From contig JAOPTR010000001.1 in NCBI GenBank assembly GCA_051531935.1, positions 1 through 64,000 of the forward strand: a stretch of DNA of 64,000 nucleotides, read 5' to 3'. The stretch is from OCS116 sp051531935. GTDB lineage: Bacteria > Pseudomonadota > Alphaproteobacteria > Rhizobiales > OSC116. The notes under the pieces are model-generated. The model was not told the origin of the DNA. It searched no databases and saw only the letters and a list, made by a program, of their open reading frames with translations. Position numbers and translations under genes: made by a program. Below are positions 17,077 to 25,788 of the stretch, one piece after another (the first letter of the stretch is position 1; each line of letters opens with the position of its first letter).

Positions 17077-18249
17077 ATGTCAAAACTCACTTTTACCAAC
17101 CGCAATGGCCATTCATTGGCGGCGAATTTGCATGTAAGCCAACGCAACAGCAATGTGTATGCGATATTTGCACATTGTTTTACGTGCGGCCAAAACATCA
17201 AGGGCGCCAAAGCCATTGCCGACCAGTTGGCAAAAGAGGGTATAAATGTTTTAAGGTTTGATTTCACAGGCATTGGCGCAAGTGAGGGCAGCATTCAGGA
17301 TGCTTATTTCACGTCGAATATTCAAGATTTGCAAGATGCGGCCAAATTCTTGACCGAACAATACAAAGCGCCAAGCCTCATGATTGGGCATTCGCTCGGC
17401 GGCACAGCGGTGCTAGCGGCTGCTGCAGAAATTCCGAGTGTTAAAGCGGTTGCCACCATTGGCGCACCTGCCGATTCGGGGCACATACTTAAAACATTAG
17501 GCACAAGCCAAAAAGAAATTACAGAAAAAGGCCAACAGAATATTCAATTTTATGGCAACCAAGTGGGTGTAAATCAACAATTTGTTGATGATGTATGTGC
17601 AGATCATTTATCCGATCGTTTAAACAAATTAGATGCCGCTTTGTTAATCATGCATTCACCTGTCGACACCCTTGTATCGGTGGATAATGCCAGCACATTG
17701 TTTCAACTTGCCAATCATCCAAAAAGCTTCATAAGCCTCGATAATGCCGACCATTTATTATCTAAAAAGACCGATGCACAATATGCCGCACGCCTAATTT
17801 TTGATTGGTCGAGCGCCTATTTAGACTTACCAAGCCAAATAAGCCATCCCAAAGCCAAGGCCGATGAAGTGGTGGCAAATTTAAAAATGGAAGATACTTA
17901 TTTAACAACAATAAGTATGGGCGAACATTGTATTTTGGCAGACGAGCCCGTAAAGTTAGGCGGCAGTGATTTGGGTGCTAACCCTGGGGATTTATTAAAA
18001 GCCGCTTTAGCCTCCTGCACCACCATAACTTTAAGCATGTATGCCACCCGCAAAAAATGGGTAGTCAAAAACATCAATTGCGTGGTGAAATCAAACATTG
18101 TCGAAGGCAAAAAAACCTTCGACCGCGGGATTGCGATCGAAGGCGATTTATCGGACGACCAACGCCAGCGCATGTTGCAAATAGCCAACAAATGCCCAGT
18201 GCATAAAACCCTTACACATGGTGCCGAGGTCAATAGCCACCTTATTTAA
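17077..18249 (+). CDS. Alpha/beta hydrolase fused to an OsmC domain
   Basis: The 390-residue two-domain protein has an alpha/beta hydrolase at residues 1-245, with nucleophile elbow IGHSLGG (Ser about 106), an acid in SPVDTLVS and a histidine in DNADHLL. An OsmC domain from about 265 to the end carries two cysteines, in ALASCTTIT and NKCPVHKTL, the peroxidatic and resolving positions of OsmC/Ohr proteins. Such fusions are a known protein family, though the substrate is unsettled. It is convergent with ohr eight bases away, so two OsmC-fold genes sit side by side. Confidence 0.9.
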   Translation: MSKLTFTNRNGHSLAANLHVSQRNSNVYAIFAHCFTCGQNIKGAKAIADQLAKEGINVLRFDFTGIGASEGSIQDAYFTSNIQDLQDAAKFLTEQYKAPSLMIGHSLGGTAVLAAAAEIPSVKAVATIGAPADSGHILKTLGTSQKEITEKGQQNIQFYGNQVGVNQQFVDDVCADHLSDRLNKLDAALLIMHSPVDTLVSVDNASTLFQLANHPKSFISLDNADHLLSKKTDAQYAARLIFDWSSAYLDLPSQISHPKAKADEVVANLKMEDTYLTTISMGEHCILADEPVKLGGSDLGANPGDLLKAALASCTTITLSMYATRKKWVVKNINCVVKSNIVEGKKTFDRGIAIEGDLSDDQRQRMLQIANKCPVHKTLTHGAEVNSHLI

Positions 18250-18257
18250 AGGCTTGG

Positions 18258-18686
18258 CTAGACCAAGTTAAGCTTAACATCGATATTATTGCGCGTGGCG
18301 TTTGAATATGGGCAAACTTCATGCGCATCAGCAATTAATTTTTGCGCCACATCTTGTGCTAAATTTGGCAAACTAATATCCAAGTCAATTGTTAAGCCAA
18401 ACCCACCTTCTGAACGCGGGCCAATGCCTACATGAGCAACCACCGCAGCATCATTTGCCACGTTTAAGTTTTTATCTTGTGCAGCCACAACTTTCATTGC
18501 GCCAATAAAACACGCAGCATAACCAGCCGCAAATAATTGCTCGGGGTTATTGCCTTCGCCACCAGCACCACCAAGTTCCTTAGGCGTTGCCAATTTAACA
18601 TCAAAACTTCCATCAAGAGTGGCCGAATGGCCATCGCGGCCACCTGTGGCGCGCGCAGCAGTTTTATACAATACTTTAACAGACAT
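18258..18686 (-). CDS. ohr: Organic hydroperoxide resistance protein (Ohr)
   Basis: The 142-residue Ohr/OsmC-family peroxidase reduces organic hydroperoxides using lipoylated partners. Key segments are MSVKVLYKTAARATGGRDG, the catalytic cysteine in FAAGYAACF (about 59) and the resolving cysteine in HEVCPYSNATR. The ATG at 18686 matches the family length; the upstream extension would run through the operator. It is divergent from the MarR-type regulator, which is typical for ohr/ohrR. Confidence 0.93.
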   Translation of the reverse strand: MSVKVLYKTAARATGGRDGHSATLDGSFDVKLATPKELGGAGGEGNNPEQLFAAGYAACFIGAMKVVAAQDKNLNVANDAAVVAHVGIGPRSEGGFGLTIDLDISLPNLAQDVAQKLIADAHEVCPYSNATRNNIDVKLNLV

Positions 18687-18703
18687 ATTATGTTCTTTCT
18701 TAA

Positions 18704-18738
18704 TTATATCGTGAGATACTATATCGCACACGATATAA
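18704..18738. promoter_or_regulatory. Nested OhrR operator
   Basis: A perfect 10-bp inverted repeat, TTATATCGTG (18704-18713) and CACGATATAA (18729-18738), encloses a third half-site, so that TATATCG-CACA-CGATATA (18720-18737) is itself a perfect 7-bp palindrome. The sites lie 18 bases upstream of the ohr start codon, in the ohr-ohrR gap, and are the probable OhrR binding region. Confidence 0.75.
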
Positions 18739-18806
18739 GTATGAAATTACATTGCTAATGTCAAGCTCATCAGTTATTATTTTGAAAACTAATTTCGGAA
18801 AACCAA

Positions 18807-19271
18807 ATGAGCACAGACAAAACCGCGCCCAAAAGCCTAGATCAATTGATATGTTTTTCGCTATATACCGCCACCAACGCGATGAACCGCATTTACAACC
18901 CACAGCTCAAAAAATTCAACCTCACTTACCCGCAATATTTGGTGATGTTGGCTTTATGGCAGAAAGATTGTCAGACTGTTGGCAGCCTATGCCAGCAGTT
19001 ATATTTAGAGTCTAGCACGGTAACCCCATTGCTTAAACGGCTTGAAAAAACGGGTTATATCACAAGAAATAGAAGCAAAAAAGACGAGCGACAAGTCATT
19101 ATTAAACTGACCGCAAAAGGCAGCGAACTAGCCGATATTTCCTGCCAAATCACCGCCTGTATCGAAGATGCCGCTCATCTTGAAAAATCAGAAGCAGAAA
19201 AATTATTGAGAGAAATTTCAAGCCTGCGCGATTCATTGGCTCAATTCACAAGCCAACAAAAAGCCAAATAA
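18807..19271 (+). CDS. ohrR: MarR-family regulator, OhrR type
   Basis: The 154-residue winged-helix repressor has the OhrR pattern: LDQLICFSLYTATNAMNR at the N-terminus, with the redox-sensing cysteine (about residue 16), then YLVMLALW and a recognition helix in LESSTVTPLLKRLEKTGYI with wing RSKKDERQV. Additional cysteines (about 55, 62, 112, 117) could act as resolving residues. It is divergent from ohr and likely derepresses it when oxidised by hydroperoxides. Confidence 0.9.
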   Translation: MSTDKTAPKSLDQLICFSLYTATNAMNRIYNPQLKKFNLTYPQYLVMLALWQKDCQTVGSLCQQLYLESSTVTPLLKRLEKTGYITRNRSKKDERQVIIKLTAKGSELADISCQITACIEDAAHLEKSEAEKLLREISSLRDSLAQFTSQQKAK

Positions 19272-19276
19272 TCATG

Positions 19277-20047
19277 TCAATTGATGGCAGCTTTGGCCTC
19301 AAAATGCACATCGGAGAAATAAGCCGATGTCTTGCCGCCCGTATTATCACTATCGCAGAAAAATCCGAGTAGTTGCAGGCTAGGATCGGCAGACTTACCG
19401 CCGATAACTTTATATAGGTCTAGTAAATTGACTGTTTCATCATGCCAAATGCCAATATTTTCATTTAAGCCATTGGCAACCAAATGGTAAAAATTGCCTA
19501 AGATTTTGTAATCACCCGCTTTAAAACGTTTATTGCTCCAGATGATTTCGGTGGCTTTTCTTACGCCTGTATCGCCCTCAAAGACCACAAAAAATCGTGC
19601 GGGATGGTCATCACCTTCAGAAGTTTCTTCGTCCACATCACTCTCTAGTGGTTTTTCAATTTTCCACTGCCACTTAAGCAACGGGAATTCGCTTAATTTA
19701 AGTGAAACATCGCGACCCAAAATGGAGCCGCTATTATCTGTAGCGCAGTGCAACGCTTGCCGCCCATCAAAGTCGATAAGCTTATATTCAGTTTGGTTTG
19801 CGGTGTAAAAAATACGATGCACCCATCCCGCTGGTAGGTCATCAACATCGAGCGCACCATCTATCAGATTAATGCGGCCATCGACAGCATCACTGGCAAG
19901 CAATGGTGCATTAGTGTCGAAAATGTTGAGGCGATAATAGTATTTATACCCCCCGTAGAAGCCAGCCAATAATATGGCGGCACTTACAAATAAAGCAGTA
20001 AATTTAACACGTTTTGAAAACATCTGAGAAACCTTTTTTGCCATCAT
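19277..20047 (-). CDS. DUF3047-family exported or membrane-anchored protein
   Basis: The 256-residue protein has one N-terminal hydrophobic helix (TALFVSAAILLAGFYGGY), so it is probably periplasmic and anchored. The family pattern is visible: LPAGWVHRIF, LLKWQWKIEKPL, then an acidic DEETSEGDDHPARFFVVF segment and the C-terminal VHFEAK strand. Function is unknown for the family. ATG 20047, behind GAGGAA, is preferred over the ATG at 20062. Confidence 0.78.
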   Translation of the reverse strand: MMAKKVSQMFSKRVKFTALFVSAAILLAGFYGGYKYYYRLNIFDTNAPLLASDAVDGRINLIDGALDVDDLPAGWVHRIFYTANQTEYKLIDFDGRQALHCATDNSGSILGRDVSLKLSEFPLLKWQWKIEKPLESDVDEETSEGDDHPARFFVVFEGDTGVRKATEIIWSNKRFKAGDYKILGNFYHLVANGLNENIGIWHDETVNLLDLYKVIGGKSADPSLQLLGFFCDSDNTGGKTSAYFSDVHFEAKAAIN

Positions 20048-20083
20048 AGGAAAATTCCTCATCCTGTCTAATCACATTCTGGT

Positions 20084-20114
20084 TATTGGGTGGATTTTCG
20101 AAAACTCCCCAATA
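20084..20114 (-). terminator. Hairpin downstream of the VOC gene
   Basis: The 7-bp stem TATTGGG/CCCAATA encloses a TTTTCGAAAA palindrome, between the VOC stop and the DUF3047 start. No T run follows, so termination is uncertain; it may instead belong to the DUF3047 promoter. Confidence 0.3.
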
Positions 20115-20128
20115 GACAGTTCGGCAAA

Positions 20129-20515
20129 TTATTTAGGTTGGATCATATCCCACTTATTGCCATATAGGTCGCGAAACACCACCACGGTTGCATAATCTTC
20201 ATCACGCGGTTGTTCGGTGAAATCGACTTTTAGCTGTTTCATGCGGTTATATTCAGCCCAAAAATCGGCAACATGGTAAAATATATATACCCGCCCACCA
20301 GATTGATTGCCCACAAATTTAGCTTGTTCGTCATTTTTAGCTTTGGCCAATAAAAAACTAAAGGCAGATGCTGCATTTGGTGCAACACGCACCCAACGTT
20401 TACCCGCGCCCATATCTTTATCTTCCAACAAGGCGAAGTTTAGAATCTCGGTATAGTATTTAATGGCTTCGTCATAATCATCAACCAGAAGCGCTATATG
20501 TGCAATTTCATTCAT
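20129..20515 (-). CDS. VOC-superfamily (glyoxalase/bleomycin-resistance fold) protein
   Basis: The 128-residue protein has the paired beta-alpha-beta-beta-beta fold: IAHIALLVDDYDEAIKYYTEIL at the start and VVFRDLYGNKWDMIQP at the end. The first metal-ligand position is His (IAHIAL), but the final Glu position reads WDMIQ, so metal binding is not assured. ATG 20515, behind AGGTG, gives the family length. It lies five bases past the upstream GNAT gene, as the tail of the bamD-recN-ligA-gnat-voc run. Confidence 0.85.
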   Translation of the reverse strand: MNEIAHIALLVDDYDEAIKYYTEILNFALLEDKDMGAGKRWVRVAPNAASAFSFLLAKAKNDEQAKFVGNQSGGRVYIFYHVADFWAEYNRMKQLKVDFTEQPRDEDYATVVVFRDLYGNKWDMIQPK

Positions 20516-20519
20516 GGGT

Positions 20520-21017
20520 TCACCTGCTAATGTTAAAAATATAATGATGTATTTGAGTTTTATTCTCAGCCTCAATCTTCTCTAATGAGAACCTCAGCTT
20601 ATTCAAAATCCGATCTGACGCAATATTTCCGGCTTCAAACCTACCGCAAATCGTAGAAATATCGGTTTCATTAATGGCAAAATCCAACGCCATTTGCGCA
20701 CCCATATAGGCCATGCCCTGCTGTTGAAACGCTTCGCATATTTGCCATCCAATTTGCATTGCATCGCGATTCGGAAATTTACCAAGATTAATCGCCCCGA
20801 TAAATTCACCATCATCAGGGTCTCGCATCATCCAATAATATTTATCACCTTTTTTAATTTGATCCATAGAATCAGATAAAAAATTGCGGTAGAATTCTTG
20901 TGAGCGTGAGCGTAACTTTGGAATATATTCAAACGTATTTGGCTCCCCAAACATCGTGAGCATGTTGTCAAAGTCGGCTTCGGTAAGCAAAGATAATTTG
21001 CAAAATTGATTACGCAT
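20520..21017 (-). CDS. GNAT-family acetyltransferase (RimJ/RimL-like)
   Basis: The product is 165 residues. The typical GAINLGKF strand, IGWQICEAFQQQGMAYMGAQMALDFA (acetyl-CoA loop, with QQQGMA in place of the usual QxxGxA) and the NIASDRILNKLRF segment mark the RimJ/RimL branch. It may acetylate a protein N-terminus or a small amine. The start overlaps the ligA stop (TAATG), so the genes are coupled. Confidence 0.83.
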   Translation of the reverse strand: MRNQFCKLSLLTEADFDNMLTMFGEPNTFEYIPKLRSRSQEFYRNFLSDSMDQIKKGDKYYWMMRDPDDGEFIGAINLGKFPNRDAMQIGWQICEAFQQQGMAYMGAQMALDFAINETDISTICGRFEAGNIASDRILNKLRFSLEKIEAENKTQIHHYIFNISR

Positions 21018-23170
21018 TAGGAACTCTTTTCACTATTGGCCAGTGCAACCCACTCTTCTTCGGTCAACACTTCTATGCCAAGCTCGGTGGCTTTCTTAAG
21101 TTTACTACCTGCCCCAGGCCCTGCCACCAAAATATCTGTCTTTTTTGATACGCTACCTGTTACCTTTGCACCTAGGCTTTCGGCCTTAGCTTTGGCTTCA
21201 TTGCGCGTCATAATTTCTAACGATCCTGTAAACACCATCACCTTACCCGCAACGGGCGAGCTTTCATCAGCTTTTTCCAGCGCAATTGTAGTTACTGAAG
21301 ATAATAATTTATCTAAGAATTTTAGGTTATTTTCTTCGGCAAAAAATTGCACCAAAGATAGTGCCACAATATCGCCAATGCCATCCAAATTCACCAAATC
21401 CGCATAGGCTTCATTGACTAATTCACCATCAGTGCCAATCGGCTTGGAGGCCTCAATCATAGCAGGCAGCAATATATCCATAGTCTCGTAGTTTCGCGCT
21501 AAAAGACGAGCGGTAGTTTCGCCAATATGCCTGATGCCTAGGCTGAATATAAATCTATCTAACCCAATTTCGCGTCGGTCATTAATGGCAGCAAACATAT
21601 TATCAACGCTTAAATCGCCCCAGCCCTCGCGCTTGCGGATTGTATCCCATTGCTTACCATCGTTGGCTTCTAACGTGAAAATATCGGCAGCGTCTTTAAT
21701 GATGCCCCATTCATAAAATTGTTCAACTTGGCGGCTGCCCACACCATCAAAATCAAACGCATTACGCGATACAAAGTGGCGTAAACGCTCCGTCACTTGT
21801 GCTTTACAAATAAGCCCACCTTCGCAGCGTCTAATGGCATCTACTTTGCCTGTTTTGGCATTAATTTCGCGATCTGCCGCACTGCCACAAATGGGGCATT
21901 GGCGCGGAAATTCAAACGGCACACTGTCTTTAGGGCGCTGGTCTAATACAACTTCTACAATTTGCGGAATCACATCACCCGCGCGTTGTATGATCACCAT
22001 ATCGCCAATGCGCGCATCTTTGCGCTCTATCTCATCTTCATTATGCAAAGTGGCGTTAGACACCACAACACCACCAACCGATACAGGCTCAAGGCGTGCA
22101 ACTGGTGTTAAAGCACCCGTGCGACCGACCTGAATCTCTATGTCATTAATGATAGTTCGGGCTTTTTCGGCAGGGAACTTATGAGCGATTGCCCAACGTG
22201 GGGCGCGCGATACAAAGCCTAACCGCTCCTGCAAATCTAAGCGGTTCACCTTATAAACCACACCATCAATGTCATAGCCTAAACTGGGGCGTAAGGTTTC
22301 AATTTGTGCATAATGTGCCACCAATTCATCGGCATTATCAAACATTTCCATCAGTGGATTTACAGTAAAACCCCAATCTTTAAACTGCTGCACCATACCC
22401 ATTTGGGTTTGGAAGGTCGCGGCGCTCATCTCGCCCCACGCATAAGCAAAAAAATGTAAATTTCGGCTAGCGGTAATGCGGCTATCGAGCTGCCTTATGC
22501 TACCTGCTGCAGCATTACGCGGGTTGGCAAAAATCTTCTGCCCAGCTTTTTCTTGCCTGTCATTTAGCTTGGCAAACTCGGCGTGGCTCATATAAACCTC
22601 ACCACGCACTTCCACAATTTCAGGAATGTTGTCGCCTTTTAGCTTATGCGGAATTTCGCTAATGGTTTTAAGGTTGATTGTGATGTCTTCACCAACCTGC
22701 CCATCACCACGCGTCGCGCCCGAAACAAGCACGCCATTCTCATAGCGCAGTGATGCTGAAAGACCATCAATTTTTGGCTCGGCAGTGAGGTTAATCACCG
22801 CGCCATCAAGCCCCAGAAACCTATCTATTTTCGTATAAAATTCCTGCACATCTTCGGCATTAAATGCATTGCCAAGCGATAACATAGGTACGCTATGGGT
22901 GATTTTTTGGAACTTATCTTGCGGCACATACCCCACTAAATCAGAAGGGCTGTTAGCAAGTTTTAACTTTGGGAATGCCGCTTCAATCTCATTATTACGC
23001 GCCACCAGAGCGTCATATTCGGCATCGTCAATTAATGGCGCATCTTCGGCATGATAGGCTTTATTATGTTTGGCAATTTTGCTTGCAAGCTGTTCAAGCT
23101 CCATTTGCGCAATCATTGGATTTAGCTTATCGACAGCAATTGCTTTGCGGGATTTTGCTTTTTTGGCCAT
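21017..23170 (-). CDS. ligA: NAD-dependent DNA ligase
   Basis: This 717-residue replicative and repair ligase is full length. In order it has domain Ia (HNKAYHAEDAPLIDDAEYD), the adenylation motif EPKIDG with the nucleotidyl lysine, an OB fold, a four-cysteine zinc finger (CPICGS ... RRCEGGLICKAQ), HhH repeats (FDFDGVGSRQVEQF; NLDGIGDIVA) and a C-terminal BRCT domain (VFTGSLEIMTRNEAK to EEEWVAL). It lies 13 bases downstream of recN, the usual alphaproteobacterial order. Confidence 0.97.
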   Translation of the reverse strand: MAKKAKSRKAIAVDKLNPMIAQMELEQLASKIAKHNKAYHAEDAPLIDDAEYDALVARNNEIEAAFPKLKLANSPSDLVGYVPQDKFQKITHSVPMLSLGNAFNAEDVQEFYTKIDRFLGLDGAVINLTAEPKIDGLSASLRYENGVLVSGATRGDGQVGEDITINLKTISEIPHKLKGDNIPEIVEVRGEVYMSHAEFAKLNDRQEKAGQKIFANPRNAAAGSIRQLDSRITASRNLHFFAYAWGEMSAATFQTQMGMVQQFKDWGFTVNPLMEMFDNADELVAHYAQIETLRPSLGYDIDGVVYKVNRLDLQERLGFVSRAPRWAIAHKFPAEKARTIINDIEIQVGRTGALTPVARLEPVSVGGVVVSNATLHNEDEIERKDARIGDMVIIQRAGDVIPQIVEVVLDQRPKDSVPFEFPRQCPICGSAADREINAKTGKVDAIRRCEGGLICKAQVTERLRHFVSRNAFDFDGVGSRQVEQFYEWGIIKDAADIFTLEANDGKQWDTIRKREGWGDLSVDNMFAAINDRREIGLDRFIFSLGIRHIGETTARLLARNYETMDILLPAMIEASKPIGTDGELVNEAYADLVNLDGIGDIVALSLVQFFAEENNLKFLDKLLSSVTTIALEKADESSPVAGKVMVFTGSLEIMTRNEAKAKAESLGAKVTGSVSKKTDILVAGPGAGSKLKKATELGIEVLTEEEWVALANSEKSS

Positions 23171-23183
23171 TTACGGCTCCCAT

Positions 23184-24845
23184 TTAATTTAATAATTTTT
23201 GTGCGGCTGCACGGGCTTCATTGGTCACCAATGCACCTGCAAGCATACGAGCAATCTCTTCGTGCCGTTCGGCTTCGCTTAACAATTGAACATCTGTCAC
23301 CATGCGGTTTTTAGCGCGCTCAGATTTAGAGATTACAAATTGATAATCGGCAGATGCTGCCACTTGCGGCGAGTGGGTAACCGTAATCACTTGAACTTTT
23401 TTGCCCAAGCGTGCCAAACGTGTGCCGATGGCTTCGGCAACTGCGCCACCAACGCCTGTATCAATTTCATCAAATACCAATGTGGGGGCGCTGCCTTTAT
23501 CGGCAAGGGAAACTTTGAGCGATAACATTATACGTGCTAGCTCGCCACCTGAAGCTACTTTCATAAGTGGGCCTGAAGCTGTACCTGGGTTTGTCATCAC
23601 TTCAAAACCAACATCATCAAACCCGCTGCGTGCCATACCGCCATCGGCCAATCGTTTCACTTTACAGTAGAATTTAGCGCGTTCTAATTTTAGTGGTGGC
23701 AGTTCACTTGTCACTGCTTTTTCTAATATTTTAGCGGCCGTTTTGCGTTTTTCACTTTGGGTTTTAGCCGCAGTTTCAAATGCCAATTTAGCTTCTTTCA
23801 TCGCTTTATAAAGCTCATCGGCTTTCACTTGATCGCCTTCTAAGCTTGCAATCATATTGCGAAATTTCTCAAGCAATGTCGGTAATTCATCAACCATCAC
23901 GCCGTGTTTACGGGCAGCCCCGCGCAATGCAAATAAGCGCTCTTCCACATCATCCAGCCGCGCAGGATCAAATTCTAAATTCCGTGCCAATTCATCAATT
24001 TCTTCGTGCGCCAATTGAATTTCTATCAAGGCTCTATCTAAGGCTTCAACCGATGGCTTTACCAATTCTTCAATGTCAGAATCATTTCTTTGCAGCGCAC
24101 TCATGGCACTATAAATGCGTTTTTCAACACCACCATCTTTGGCTAAGTGCTTTTTGGCATCCAATACATCTTTGGCTACTTTTTCAGAGGCTTGCAACAG
24201 GCTGCGTTCATCGGCAAGCGCTTGCTCTTCTTCAGTCGATGGTTGCAATTGCTCGAGCTCGGCCAATACGTGGCGGGTATAATCTTCATCCGCTTGGGCT
24301 TTGCGCAAATTTTCTTCGTGTGTGGCGACTTGCTGTTTGGCGCGTTGCCAAACATCCCATAGTTTTCCAATTACTTTGGCTTGTCGGGTTAAACCCGCAA
24401 ATTCATCTAATAAGGAAAGGTAAGCGCCAGTATCGGCCAAAGCACGGTTATCATGTTGCCCATGAATTTCAATCAGCCCTTCGCCAAGCTCGCGCAGCAG
24501 ACGAGTTGAAACCACTTGATCGTTAATAAAGCTTTTGCTGCGACCATCGGCATTCTGCACACGTTTTAAAATTAAATCGCCATCATGCTTGATGTCATTG
24601 TTGTTTAAAATTTCAAAACAATCGTGAGTTTTTGGCAATGCAAAGCTTGCCACCACAATGCCTTTTTCGCAACCATGACGCACCAAAGATGCATCACCCC
24701 TAGCGCCCAGTGCCAAGCCTAAACTATCTAATAAAATAGATTTACCTGCCCCAGTTTCGCCTGTAAGCGCACTGAGGCCAGATTCAAAATCTATAGTTAA
24801 ATCGTCAATCAAAACAATGTTATGGATAGACAGGCTATCAAGCAT
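23184..24845 (-). CDS. recN: DNA repair protein RecN
   Basis: This 553-residue SMC-like ATPase is involved in double-strand break repair. Walker A is GETGAGKSILLDSLGLALGA (about 30-37), the Q/D-loop segment is IEIHGQHDNRAL, two central coiled-coil arms (residues about 155-370) are rich in Glu/Lys/Ala, and the C-terminal half has VASGGELARIMLSLK (signature) and LVFDEIDTGVGG (Walker B). It starts 12 bases after the bamD stop. Confidence 0.96.
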   Translation of the reverse strand: MLDSLSIHNIVLIDDLTIDFESGLSALTGETGAGKSILLDSLGLALGARGDASLVRHGCEKGIVVASFALPKTHDCFEILNNNDIKHDGDLILKRVQNADGRSKSFINDQVVSTRLLRELGEGLIEIHGQHDNRALADTGAYLSLLDEFAGLTRQAKVIGKLWDVWQRAKQQVATHEENLRKAQADEDYTRHVLAELEQLQPSTEEEQALADERSLLQASEKVAKDVLDAKKHLAKDGGVEKRIYSAMSALQRNDSDIEELVKPSVEALDRALIEIQLAHEEIDELARNLEFDPARLDDVEERLFALRGAARKHGVMVDELPTLLEKFRNMIASLEGDQVKADELYKAMKEAKLAFETAAKTQSEKRKTAAKILEKAVTSELPPLKLERAKFYCKVKRLADGGMARSGFDDVGFEVMTNPGTASGPLMKVASGGELARIMLSLKVSLADKGSAPTLVFDEIDTGVGGAVAEAIGTRLARLGKKVQVITVTHSPQVAASADYQFVISKSERAKNRMVTDVQLLSEAERHEEIARMLAGALVTNEARAAAQKLLN

Positions 24846-24857
24846 TGAAGCGTTACC

Positions 24858-25604
24858 TTAAATTCTGTTCAGCAGATTATAAGCATAACCATACCATTCG
24901 CCTGATGGATAGTTACGGCCAAGCAACGCGCCATTTGCCTTTGCTTCTTCAAGCAAACCAAGTGCTAAATATGCTTCAACCAAACGCGCAAGTGCTTCTT
25001 CAATTTGTTTGGTTGTTTGATATTCAGAAACCACAATTTTAAAACGGTTTATTGCCGCTGGAAAATTATGTCTTTTAAGATAATAGCGACCCACTTCAAG
25101 TTCTTTTGCGGCCAAAACATCATAAGTTAAAAGCAGTTTTTTCTTTGCAGCACGGCCTTCTTCTGAACTTGGGAAACGCTTAATCAATGCTTTAAGTGCT
25201 TTTTGAGCTTGCTTTGTGGTGCGTTGATCGCGCTTCACATCTGCAACACGAATATAATAGGCTTCAGCACGCAAATTATAAGCTTTTTTAACATCACCCG
25301 CTCTTGGGTAAAGAATTATATAACGATCGGCTGTGTACGCCACATCATCATAATCTCTGATTTTGAAATAAGTTTCAATGGCTTCCATCATACCTTTTTG
25401 AGTGTATTTAGAATATGGATGTTGGCGTTCTAGCTCTAAAAAACGATCGGCAGCATCTTTATATTCGCCTTTGGCTAACAAAGAGCGCGCATCGGCGTTA
25501 ATAACATGTGCAGGTTCATCCGCAACCAATACATTGCCTGTGGAGGCACAACTGTTCAACACAGCGACCAATGCCAATAGGCCTAAAAGTTTAAATAAAC
25601 GCAT
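24858..25604 (-). CDS. bamD: Outer membrane assembly lipoprotein BamD
   Basis: The 248-residue lipoprotein belongs to the BAM complex that inserts beta-barrel proteins. The signal peptide ends in the lipobox LNSC, with the acylated cysteine at about 19. TPR-like repeats follow (AADRFLELERQHPYS; ALKALIKRFPSSEEG; AINRFKIVVSEYQTT). The ribosome-binding site GAGGAAATTAA precedes the ATG. In most alphaproteobacteria lpxC is directly upstream; here a Sir2-like gene takes that place. Confidence 0.95.
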   Translation of the reverse strand: MRLFKLLGLLALVAVLNSCASTGNVLVADEPAHVINADARSLLAKGEYKDAADRFLELERQHPYSKYTQKGMMEAIETYFKIRDYDDVAYTADRYIILYPRAGDVKKAYNLRAEAYYIRVADVKRDQRTTKQAQKALKALIKRFPSSEEGRAAKKKLLLTYDVLAAKELEVGRYYLKRHNFPAAINRFKIVVSEYQTTKQIEEALARLVEAYLALGLLEEAKANGALLGRNYPSGEWYGYAYNLLNRI

Positions 25605-25788
25605 TTAATTTCCTCATCCAATTGAGTCGATATAGTGACCCTTAAAATACTATATTTACATATTTTTTCAAAACAAAAAGTGAACAAATAAAGAGTTATA
25701 TAGTGCTAGTTGTAGATTTTTCTATCTAACCATTGTTATAGCAGCCAAATCAGACTTTTTAGTGTTTCATATTAGCGCAAAAAAGAGT

